A stretch of 59,624 bases of DNA from Clostridia bacterium. GTDB taxonomy: Bacteria; Bacillota; Clostridia; TANB77; CAG-508. The stretch spans positions 1-59,624 of the forward strand of contig JAGBJN010000005.1 in NCBI GenBank assembly GCA_017934475.1, given 5' to 3'. The notes below the pieces were generated by a model, which saw only the letters and a list, made by a program, of their open reading frames with translations, made no database searches and was not told the DNA's origin. Position numbers and translations under genes: made by a program. Positions 51,190 to 58,048 of this stretch are shown piece after piece (position 1 is the stretch's first letter; each line of letters starts with the position of its first letter).

Positions 51190-53037
51190 ATGAAAAAATA
51201 CCGTAAATTTAAGAGAGGAAAAACATTAAATCCATACATAATATTCATTATTGTTATTGTTGGAATATGTGCTATGTCAGTAGGGTATGCAGTGTCATCA
51301 GATACTATGTTTATAAATGGTAGAGCAAATGCTAAATATTCATATTTTACAATTACATATGTGCTAAATGGAGGAACAAACCCAGAAAATCCAATAACAC
51401 AATATAGAATTATAGATGATGATTTATTACCAATACCAACAAAGGAAGGATATAAATTTGCTGGATGGTATTATGATGAAGATTTTGATGGAGAGAGAAA
51501 ATTTGATGCATCTGATTTAGAGGGAAATGTTACATTATATGCAAAATGGAAAAGCGAAAATGCTTATTATGAGGAATATAGACATGATGAACCATTTACA
51601 TTTACAGGAAGTAATTATCTTGATACAGGAATAGCTTTATATAGTGAAGCAAACTGGCAAAAAGATTTTGAAATGGGATTTACTATAGATGAATATGTTG
51701 CATCTCAGAATGTTAATCAAGCTGTATTCTTTAACTCAAAGTATGAAGTAGAAAGTTTGAAGTTCCCAGGACTGGTTGTAAGAAGAGACGCTGATAAAAA
51801 TGCAATTGAAGTAACTCAACAAATTAATCATGGTATAAAAGCAATTCAAAAGTTTAATACCCCTGCAATTCCATGTACTGTAAAAGTATATAGAATAAGT
51901 GGAGTAATTTACTATAGTGTTAATGGTGGGGGACTAATTCAAGTACAAAATATGAGTAATTTTAACCAACAGTTTGATTTAACAGCTTGGTTTGGAGCAG
52001 CACCTGATGAAAATGGAAATGTAATACGTGGACTAGTTGGAACTCTATCTAACATGTATGTAAGGATAGAAGAATATGAAACTAAAAAATACACTGTTAC
52101 ATTTAATGCAAATGGTGGTACAGTATCACCAGCATCAAGAAGAGTTAAAGAGTTTAATGAAGTAGGAGAACTTCCAATACCTACATATGAAAGAAGATAT
52201 TTCCAAGGGTGGTATGCAAATCCTGCACTTACAACTCCAGTAAGCGCAAGTACAATTATCAATTCAGATACAACATTTTATGCAAAATGGTCAGATTCAG
52301 CAAAACTTGAAGTAAATGGAAATTATTATACAACACTTGCAGAAGCAATAAATGCTGTTCCAGAAAGCAATGAATATGTAACTATACATGTATATGAAGA
52401 TATGAAAAGTAAAGTTACTATTCCAGCGGGTAAAAAAATAATATTGGATTTACAAGAAAGTATATTATCTAATGATGGTAATAATGCTGTTATAGAAAAT
52501 AATGGAGATTTGAAAATAATTAATGGTACAATTACAAGTAGTACTTCAACTGGTGCTATAAATAATAATGAAGGAGCAACGTTAACAATAACAGGTGGAG
52601 AAGTAATAGCAACAGGAACTAAACAAGCAGTATACAATAATGGTGGTACTACAATTATATCAGGAGATGCTTTCTTAAGTAGTAATTCAACAATTAGAGC
52701 AGCAGTTCATAATTTAAATAATGGTGAATTAATTATAACAGGTGGAACAATAGTATCATATGGACAATGCGGTATTGAGAATGCTAATGGAACAATGACT
52801 ATTGGAACAAAAGATGGAACAATAGATACCCAAGCACCTTTAATACAAGGAAAAACATATGGAATAACATCTACGCCAAATTATTCAGTTTATGATGGTA
52901 CTATAATAGGAAGAACAAATGCTGTAAATAAAGAGAATTTAATTACAGACATTGAAATAAATTCAGAAATAAGCCATCACAGTGAAGTAGTTGAAGGAGT
53001 TACATATAAATCAATATATTTAACAGCAACAGAATAA
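51190..53037 (+). CDS. Multidomain surface protein with InlB B-repeats and SipW-type signal
   Basis: 615 residues. The signal region (GICAMSVGYAVSSDTMFINGRANA) mirrors that of the fibre protein (GIGYAAFSDTLLITGTANA), so the same peptidase probably cleaves it. Then come: an InlB B-repeat (YVLNGGTNPENPI to VTLYAKW, about 57-117), a LamG-like domain (about 120-298), a second B-repeat (VTFNANGGTVSPASR to TTFYAKW, about 303-357), and a right-handed beta-helix-like C-terminus of short strands (about 365-610). No LPxTG or wall-binding module is visible. It looks like a large adhesin or fibre-associated protein. Spacing to the DUF5305-like gene is 12 bases. It is the last gene of the run before a terminator. 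Confidence 0.82.
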   Translation: MKKYRKFKRGKTLNPYIIFIIVIVGICAMSVGYAVSSDTMFINGRANAKYSYFTITYVLNGGTNPENPITQYRIIDDDLLPIPTKEGYKFAGWYYDEDFDGERKFDASDLEGNVTLYAKWKSENAYYEEYRHDEPFTFTGSNYLDTGIALYSEANWQKDFEMGFTIDEYVASQNVNQAVFFNSKYEVESLKFPGLVVRRDADKNAIEVTQQINHGIKAIQKFNTPAIPCTVKVYRISGVIYYSVNGGGLIQVQNMSNFNQQFDLTAWFGAAPDENGNVIRGLVGTLSNMYVRIEEYETKKYTVTFNANGGTVSPASRRVKEFNEVGELPIPTYERRYFQGWYANPALTTPVSASTIINSDTTFYAKWSDSAKLEVNGNYYTTLAEAINAVPESNEYVTIHVYEDMKSKVTIPAGKKIILDLQESILSNDGNNAVIENNGDLKIINGTITSSTSTGAINNNEGATLTITGGEVIATGTKQAVYNNGGTTIISGDAFLSSNSTIRAAVHNLNNGELIITGGTIVSYGQCGIENANGTMTIGTKDGTIDTQAPLIQGKTYGITSTPNYSVYDGTIIGRTNAVNKENLITDIEINSEISHHSEVVEGVTYKSIYLTATE

Positions 53038-53055
53038 TAAAAAATAATTTAAAAG

Positions 53056-53091
53056 AATAAAAGAAAGATAGATTATATCTTTCTTTTATTT
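53056..53091 (+). terminator. Rho-independent terminator of the fibre operon
   Basis: A perfect 14-bp stem (53056-53069 with 53077-53090) with a 7-nt loop. The right arm is T-rich and runs into TTTAG. Confidence 0.82.
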
Positions 53092-53103
53092 AGTTTACAT
53101 TAG

Positions 53104-53132
53104 TTGACATAAAAATAAAAATATGCTATAAT
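53104..53132 (+). promoter_or_regulatory. Consensus promoter of the small membrane gene
   Basis: Perfect TTGACA (53104-53109), 17 bp, perfect TATAAT (53127-53132) with an extended TGC before it. This is the best promoter match in the window. Confidence 0.92.
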
Positions 53133-53173
53133 AGAATTGCGATGTAGAAAAAAATATAGAAGGAGAGAGATAT

Positions 53174-53344
53174 ATGAAAAAATTAAGAAAAACTAGATTA
53201 ATAAGATATACAATACTTATGATTATTTTAGTTGTTTCATTACTTGCTTTTCGAATATCTTTATCAAGCTATAGTGAAATAGAAACTTATAAAGAAGCCT
53301 TAAAAGAATACCAAAAATTAGATACAGTAAGCTACACTATTTAA
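53174..53344 (+). CDS. Small single-helix membrane protein
   Basis: 56 residues, unknown. A strongly basic N-terminus (MKKLRKTRLIRYT) is followed by one hydrophobic helix (about 13-28), then a polar, Glu/Lys/Tyr-rich tail (SSYSEIETYKEALKEYQK). The AAGGAGAGAG ribosome site is well placed. Its promoter is essentially perfect and its stop codon lies in the loop of its terminator, so the gene is a compact, highly expressed unit. It sits inside the fibre locus, between the adhesin and paralogue B. It could be a small membrane regulator; nothing more can be said. Confidence 0.75.
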   Translation: MKKLRKTRLIRYTILMIILVVSLLAFRISLSSYSEIETYKEALKEYQKLDTVSYTI

Positions 53345-53357
53345 TAGTGTAGCTTTT
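53329..53357 (+). terminator. Rho-independent terminator overlapping the stop codon
   Basis: AAGCTACACTA (53329-53339) pairs perfectly with TAGTGTAGCTT (53345-53355) around a 5-nt loop that contains the TAA stop of the 56-residue gene. Confidence 0.8.
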
Positions 53358-53367
53358 AAAATGAAAA

Positions 53368-53430
53368 ATTACACTTAGATTACAACCATGTTAAGATTTA
53401 ATAACATTGATAAAAAATGTTTACTTTTAT
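53368..53430 (+). promoter_or_regulatory. Conserved upstream block, copy B
   Basis: Same order and distances as copy A at 47034: ATTACA at 53368 and 53379 (11 bp apart), TAAG 13 bp after the second, then TTTAAT.ACAT and TTTACTTTT. The alignment needs no gap over about the first 45 bases. Confidence 0.6.
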
Positions 53431-53436
53431 GTCGAA
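53430..53436 (+). promoter_or_regulatory. Spo0A-box-like site
   Basis: A perfect TGTCGAA, the core of the Spo0A binding site, lies about 60 bases before the GTG of paralogue B. A seven-base site can occur by chance. Support comes from a one-mismatch form (TGTAGAA at 47108) in the matching place of paralogue A. Confidence 0.4.
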
Positions 53437-53498
53437 ATTTAATAAAATAAAAATACATTTTTTAATAAATCGAATTACACAAAAGAGGAGAAAATAAA

Positions 53499-54434
53499 GT
53501 GCAAGAGAATACAATAGGCATACAAAAAACAATGTTAAAACAGTTTTTGAGAACTAATGAAATAGATTTTTTAAATAATTTACAAGATAAAACTGATAAG
53601 ATTAACATTGAATTATTTGATTTGGAAAATAAAAAAGAATTAATAATAGAAAAAAATGCTGAAGATTGTTATAATTATGAAGATAATAAAGCAGAAATTA
53701 GATTAAGAAATAACAATTATGAAATTGCAATGGAAAGTTTAAAAATAATTTCAAGAAATCTTTATGAGTTATATAATAATTACAATACAATTTCACAATT
53801 AAATTATTTAATTGTTGACAAATGTAACACAAGTTTTGCTACATATAATTTTAAAGAAGATATTGCGAAACTAAAGGAAAAAGTTAAACTAGCTGAAAAT
53901 CTTGAAGGAAAAATAGAAGATGATGATTCTAAAAATTATTATATAATAGATAATTACTTAGATTATGACTATAACACAAATGAAACTGAAAAAGTAAGAA
54001 TAAAAAGAATTGTTAATATTGATAATTTACAAGATAATCTTACTTTAAAAATAAGTGAAGGTAAGGTTGAACTTCCATATACTAAGGCTGAAATTCAAGA
54101 ATTTATGAAAAAATATCCTGATGAATATAAAACACCTGAAGATGTAATTGAAAAAGAATTTACTGCATATGTTTCTAATTATAGAAAGCATCCTGTTTTT
54201 TCTAGATTAAAAGAAACATATAATTTATGTAGAAATAAGGAAAATATGTCTAGATTTGAATCATTAAAATATGCAAAAAAAATCATGTTTAGATCAGAAA
54301 TAAATGCATGTGTAATTGCAGCAGTAAAGAATAAGAAACAGCTTGAAGATTATATTGAATGTTTAGAAAAAAATAAATTAGAAGAATATACACATTTCAA
54401 AATAATATTTGAGGTTAATCCTACAATGGCATAA
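53499..54434 (+). CDS. Unrecognised coiled-coil protein, paralogue B flanking the fibre locus
   Basis: 311 residues, paralogue of the protein at 47173 with the same motif order: IGIQKTMLKQFLRTNEIDFL near 6-25, AMESLKIISRNLYELYNNYN near 77-96, VELPYTKAEIQEFMKKYPDE near 196-215, KHPVFSRLKETYNLCR near 237-252, and KIMFRSEINACVIAAVKNKK near 266-285. The middle part (about 130-180) is the most divergent. GTG start with AGAGGAG about 8 bases upstream. No signal peptide. Followed by its own terminator. No function is known to me; the paired placement around the SipW-type genes is the main clue. Confidence 0.75.
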   Translation: MQENTIGIQKTMLKQFLRTNEIDFLNNLQDKTDKINIELFDLENKKELIIEKNAEDCYNYEDNKAEIRLRNNNYEIAMESLKIISRNLYELYNNYNTISQLNYLIVDKCNTSFATYNFKEDIAKLKEKVKLAENLEGKIEDDDSKNYYIIDNYLDYDYNTNETEKVRIKRIVNIDNLQDNLTLKISEGKVELPYTKAEIQEFMKKYPDEYKTPEDVIEKEFTAYVSNYRKHPVFSRLKETYNLCRNKENMSRFESLKYAKKIMFRSEINACVIAAVKNKKQLEDYIECLEKNKLEEYTHFKIIFEVNPTMA

Positions 54435-54460
54435 AACTTAATGTTTTATGCCTATTTTTT
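54428..54460 (+). terminator. Rho-independent terminator after paralogue B
   Basis: GGCATAAAAC (54428-54437), a 5-nt loop, GTTTTATGCC (54443-54452), then TATTTTTT. The left arm includes the stop codon. Confidence 0.88.
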
Positions 54461-54566
54461 ATAAAGTGTAGAAATTTGTAAAAAAAGATGATATAATAGT
54501 TAGCAATTAATAAAACAAAAATAATAAAAAATTAAATATAAAAAAATAAAGAAGGAAGTATTAAAT

Positions 54567-55805
54567 ATGAAAAAACCAGAATTATTAGCACCAGCAGGTT
54601 CATTTGAAAAAGCAAAAATAGCATTTATGTATGGAGCAGATGCAGTATATGCGGGTACATCATCTTTATCACTAAGAACAAGAGCTGAGATGCAAGATAG
54701 TGATTTAGCCAATACAATAAAATATGCACATAGTATAGGAAAAAAAGTGTATACAGCAATTAATATATATGCTTGGGATGAAACTTATGATGAAATAAAA
54801 AAACAAGCACAAATGCTTAATGAACTAAAAGTAGATGGAATTATTGTTGCTGATGGTGGAATTGTTGAAATGATAAAAGAATATGCACCAGATGTAGATA
54901 TACATATTAGTACACAAGCAAATACAGTAAGTTATCATGCAGCAAAGTTCTGGTATAAAAATGGAGCAAAAAGAGTTATTCTTGGAAGAGAAATGAATAA
55001 AGTTCAAATAAAAGAATTAATGGAAAATAAGCCAGAAGATTTAGAAGTTGAAATGTTTATACATGGAGCAATATGTTTTGGATATTCAGGAAGATGTTTT
55101 TTAAGTGATTTCTTAGCTGGAAGAAGCGCTAATCTTGGTGATTGTGCTCAAAGCTGTAGATGGAGTTACAATGTGTATGTTGAAGAAAAAAATAAGCCAG
55201 GAGAACTTATGCCTGTTGAACATGATGATAAAGGAACATATATATTTTCATCTAAAGATATGTGTTTAATAAAAGAAATACCGGAAATAGTTGAAATGGG
55301 CGTAGATAGTTTAAAAATAGAAGGTAGATTAAAAACAGAATATTATTTAGCGTCTGTAGTAAATGCATACAGAAATGCAATTGATGATTACATGGAAAAT
55401 CCAGAAAACTATGATTATACAAAATATTTAAAAGAACTTGAAAAAACAAAAACAAGAGGACTAACAACATTTTATTTTAATGATAGAAATAATAAAGATA
55501 TACAAGAATATGAAGGAAAACAATATAATCCTGATTATGAATTTGGTGGAAAAGTTATACAAACAAAAGGTGATAAAACAGTAATTGAAATAAAAAATAA
55601 ATTACAAGTAGGAGATGAACTAGAAATACTTGTTCCAAATGAAATCAAACCTGTTAAGTTTAAAATTGAAAAATTATGGGATATTGAAACAGAAGAAGAA
55701 ATTGAATTTGTAAATCCAGGAAAACAAGGACAACAAGTTATAATGAAATTACCTGTAAAAGTAGAAGAAAATTGGATATTAAGAAGAAAAAAAGTTGTTG
55801 ATTAG
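54567..55805 (+). CDS. U32 family protein, TrhP-like tRNA hydroxylation factor
   Basis: 412 residues. Starts ELLAPAGSFEKAKIAFMYGADAVYAG. The U32 signature is VEMFIHGAICFGYSGRCFLSD near 154-174, with further conserved Cys in GDCAQSCRWSY near 189-199. The C-terminal domain of about 85 residues (YEFGGKVIQTKGDKTVIEI onward) is the usual barrel-like end. Members once called collagenases or peptidases include TrhP, which makes 5-hydroxyuridine in tRNA using prephenate. Its product would be the substrate of the TrmR-type enzyme encoded at 46409. GAAGGAAG precedes the ATG. Confidence 0.88.
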   Translation: MKKPELLAPAGSFEKAKIAFMYGADAVYAGTSSLSLRTRAEMQDSDLANTIKYAHSIGKKVYTAINIYAWDETYDEIKKQAQMLNELKVDGIIVADGGIVEMIKEYAPDVDIHISTQANTVSYHAAKFWYKNGAKRVILGREMNKVQIKELMENKPEDLEVEMFIHGAICFGYSGRCFLSDFLAGRSANLGDCAQSCRWSYNVYVEEKNKPGELMPVEHDDKGTYIFSSKDMCLIKEIPEIVEMGVDSLKIEGRLKTEYYLASVVNAYRNAIDDYMENPENYDYTKYLKELEKTKTRGLTTFYFNDRNNKDIQEYEGKQYNPDYEFGGKVIQTKGDKTVIEIKNKLQVGDELEILVPNEIKPVKFKIEKLWDIETEEEIEFVNPGKQGQQVIMKLPVKVEENWILRRKKVVD

Positions 55806-55823
55806 TTCAACAACTTTTTTTCT
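55786..55823. terminator. Bidirectional terminator
   Basis: GTTGTTGA (55794-55801) pairs with TCAACAAC (55807-55814), flanked by seven A and at least seven T. It serves the U32 gene on plus and the PopT-like gene on minus; both stop codons lie in it. Confidence 0.88.
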
Positions 55824-56598
55824 CTATACTAAATGTAATAGAAAATCCTAGAAGAAATAATAATATTACCAATATATTAAAATTAGTTGGAATTAAAATT
55901 AAAGTACTACCTAAAATAAATCCTATTATTGTGTAAAAAGTTTGAGATGGAAAATTTTCCAGCATTTTTTTTATTAAAAAAAGAAAGAGTAAAGAGCCTA
56001 AAGCTAATCCTGCTCCAAGCGGGATTAAAACATAAAAATTAAGGCAGGATATTGAATTTAAATATGTATTATAAATACCAAAGCACATTAATATAACTGT
56101 ACTACTAACTCCTGGAACTATTATACCAGCGGACATTACAAATCCAACTACAATTAGATATATATAATTCGAATTTACTTCAAAGAAAGAAGTGTTAAGA
56201 TTATGTTCAAGTATAATTAAGAGTAAAGCAATCGAAAAACTAATAAATGTAAAAATTAAAAAATAAGGTTTAAAGTTAGATTTTTTATTAGAAGTTTTAA
56301 TCAAACTAGGAATACCACCAATAATAAACCCTAAAAATAGAGCTTTACATTCTGCTTCATATGATACAAAGAAAAAATTAAGTATTTTTCCAAATAACAA
56401 AAATCCAAAAATACCTCCAATTATAAACGGTAAAAGGAATAAAAAATTCTTTTTAAAATCTTTAAACAATCCAAGTGAAGAATTTACCAATTTATCATAG
56501 ATACCAAAGATAACGCATAGAACACCACTACTAATACCAGGAAGAATTGCACCAATGCCGATTATAAAACCTTTTAAAATAGAAGTAAAAAAATTCAT
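55807..56598 (-). CDS. DUF368 membrane protein (PopT-like polyprenyl phosphate translocase)
   Basis: 263 residues from the ATG at the complement of 56596-56598, chosen because TGGAGG lies 6 bases upstream; a longer reading would start 13 codons earlier without a ribosome site. About eight hydrophobic helices. Two related halves each carry the DUF368 motif: GIGAILPGISSGVLCVIFGIYD near 15-36 and SAGIIVPGVSSTVILMCFGIYN near 157-178. DUF368 proteins (PopT) return undecaprenyl phosphate across the membrane for cell wall and polysaccharide synthesis. Minus strand, convergent with the U32 gene and divergent from sigK. Confidence 0.88.
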   Translation of the reverse strand: MNFFTSILKGFIIGIGAILPGISSGVLCVIFGIYDKLVNSSLGLFKDFKKNFLFLLPFIIGGIFGFLLFGKILNFFFVSYEAECKALFLGFIIGGIPSLIKTSNKKSNFKPYFLIFTFISFSIALLLIILEHNLNTSFFEVNSNYIYLIVVGFVMSAGIIVPGVSSTVILMCFGIYNTYLNSISCLNFYVLIPLGAGLALGSLLFLFLIKKMLENFPSQTFYTIIGFILGSTLILIPTNFNILVILLFLLGFSITFSIEKKSC

Positions 56599-56732
56599 TA
56601 AAAACCTCCATATAACAGAATATGCTTGATTAATCAAAATATGAAATAAAGCTTAAAATAATAAGTTAGGATATGCACTTTTCTTTTATAGAAACATATA
56701 ATTTGTTATGAAAGAAAATGGAGGTAAAGTGT

Positions 56733-57432
56733 ATGATTGCACTAAGTATTTCAGGATTCTTATTATTCTTAAAAACAGCTGTATTTTTAGTTCGGGTATA
56801 TATCAAATAATCAGCTGTTTCCAGAACCATTATCAAAGGAAGAAGAAAAAATATATTTACAAAGGTTTAAAGAAGGAGATGAAGAATCCCGTAATATTCT
56901 TATTGAAAGAAATTTAAGGCTAGTAGCACATGTTTGCAAAAAATATTCAACGACAAAAGTGGACCAAGATGATTTGATTTCAATAGGTACAATAGGATTA
57001 ATTAAGGGAATAAACAGTTTTGAAATTTCAAAAAATGTAAAACTTTCTACATATATTTCAAGATGCATAGATAATGAAATTTTGATGTATTTAAGAAGTA
57101 CAAAAAAAATAGGAGCGGAGGTTTCATTAGAAGATACTATAGGAAAAGACAAAGATGATAATGTAGTTACATTACAAGATGTATTAGAAAATAATGAAAG
57201 AAATATAGAAGAAGAAGTTGATATGAAGATGAAAATAAAAAAAATGTATAGAAAAATGAAAGATGTTTTAAAAGATAGAGAGAAACTGATATTAGAAATG
57301 AGATTTGGACTTAACGGAAGTAAGCCAAAGACACAAAATCAAATTGCAAATATGATGGGAATTTCTAGGTCATATGTTTCCAGAATAGAAACAAAAGCAA
57401 TAGGAAAACTTGCGAAAGAAATAGAAGAATAA
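56733..57432 (+). pseudogene. sigK: Sporulation sigma factor SigK with a one-base frameshift
   Basis: The ATG at 56733 has GGAGG 8 bases upstream and opens with MIALSISGFLLFLKTAVFLV, the hydrophobic pro-sequence of SigK. The next bases read gttcgggta: in this frame the protein stops at 56808-56810. Without the C at 56793 it continues GYISNNQLFPEPLSKEEE and through the whole sigma factor to 57432: region 2 (NLRLVAHVCKKYSTTKVDQDDLISIGTIGL) and region 4 (LKDREKLILEMRFGLNG, QNQIANMMGISRSYVSRIET). Corrected length is about 232 residues, normal for SigK. SigK drives late mother-cell genes and in some spore formers is split by the skin element. Here no element is present, only one extra base. Confidence 0.85.
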
Positions 57433-57455
57433 TGTTGAAACATTATTCTTCTATT
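57423..57455 (+). terminator. Terminator after sigK
   Basis: AAGAATAATG (57425-57434) pairs with CATTATTCTT (57441-57450) and the stem extends by a few bases each side, followed by CTATTTTC. It starts at the sigK stop codon. Confidence 0.75.
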
Positions 57456-57489
57456 TTCTAAATTTCCGTAAAGAAATTTGAAAAAAATC

Positions 57490-57518
57490 TTGATATTTTT
57501 ATTAATATATTGTATTAT
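57490..57518 (+). promoter_or_regulatory. Promoter of the final locus
   Basis: TTGATA (57490) and TATTAT (57513-57518) are separated by 17 bp with TG directly before the -10. Confidence 0.6.
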
Positions 57519-57583
57519 AATATAAGTATAATTTGTGCCATAGAAAATAATAAATATAAAATACCGGAAAGGGGAAAAAATAA

Positions 57584-58045
57584 ATGAAGAAATTTGGCAT
57601 AATACTAGCAACTATTATGTGCTTATTTTCTACAACAGTTGTATATGCTAGCAATCCAAATGTAGGAAATACTATAAAAAGTATGGATACGACAGCAAAT
57701 ACTGCTAACACAATTGGAGGAATAGTAGAAAAGCAAACACAAACAGATCAGCTAGTTAAAATGAAAGATAATGAGAAAAACACACTTGAGGATTACCAAG
57801 AAGCGTATGGATCACAATCATATGGATTAACAGCATATATTCTTCATCTTGTACAAATATACAGTATTCCTTTTTGTTTTATAGGAATTGCTGTAAGTGG
57901 AATATATCAATACGTACTTGGTATTCGTAAATTAGATACAAGAGATAAAGGTTTTGCTATTATGATATCTATAGTTACAATATTTATCATAGCACAAATA
58001 TTACCTTTAATATTTGCTATAGTAGTAAAAGGTTGGAGGAGTTAA
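57584..58045 (+). CDS. Signal-peptide protein with two membrane helices, VirB2/TrbC-like
   Basis: 153 residues. A signal peptide (about 1-23, ending VVYA), a polar Thr/Asn/Gln-rich stretch to about 85, then two hydrophobic helices (about 93-112 and 122-145) with a short basic loop (LGIRKLDTRDKG). That layout resembles VirB2/TrbC pilin-like subunits of Gram-positive type IV secretion systems, although I see no decisive motif. The AT-hook gene follows after 3 bases. It is probably the first gene of a secretion or surface-machine operon that continues outside the window. Confidence 0.6.
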   Translation: MKKFGIILATIMCLFSTTVVYASNPNVGNTIKSMDTTANTANTIGGIVEKQTQTDQLVKMKDNEKNTLEDYQEAYGSQSYGLTAYILHLVQIYSIPFCFIGIAVSGIYQYVLGIRKLDTRDKGFAIMISIVTIFIIAQILPLIFAIVVKGWRS

Positions 58046-58048
58046 CAA

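Noticed and set aside
47173-54434. The paralogue pair as ends of a transposon
   Set aside because: The copies are in direct orientation and diverged, there are no terminal inverted repeats or target duplications that I can see, and neither resembles a transposase.
56959-57432. A short independent sigma factor starting inside region 2
   Set aside because: The frame continues upstream to the SigK pro-sequence once the extra C is removed, and no ribosome site precedes the internal ATG.
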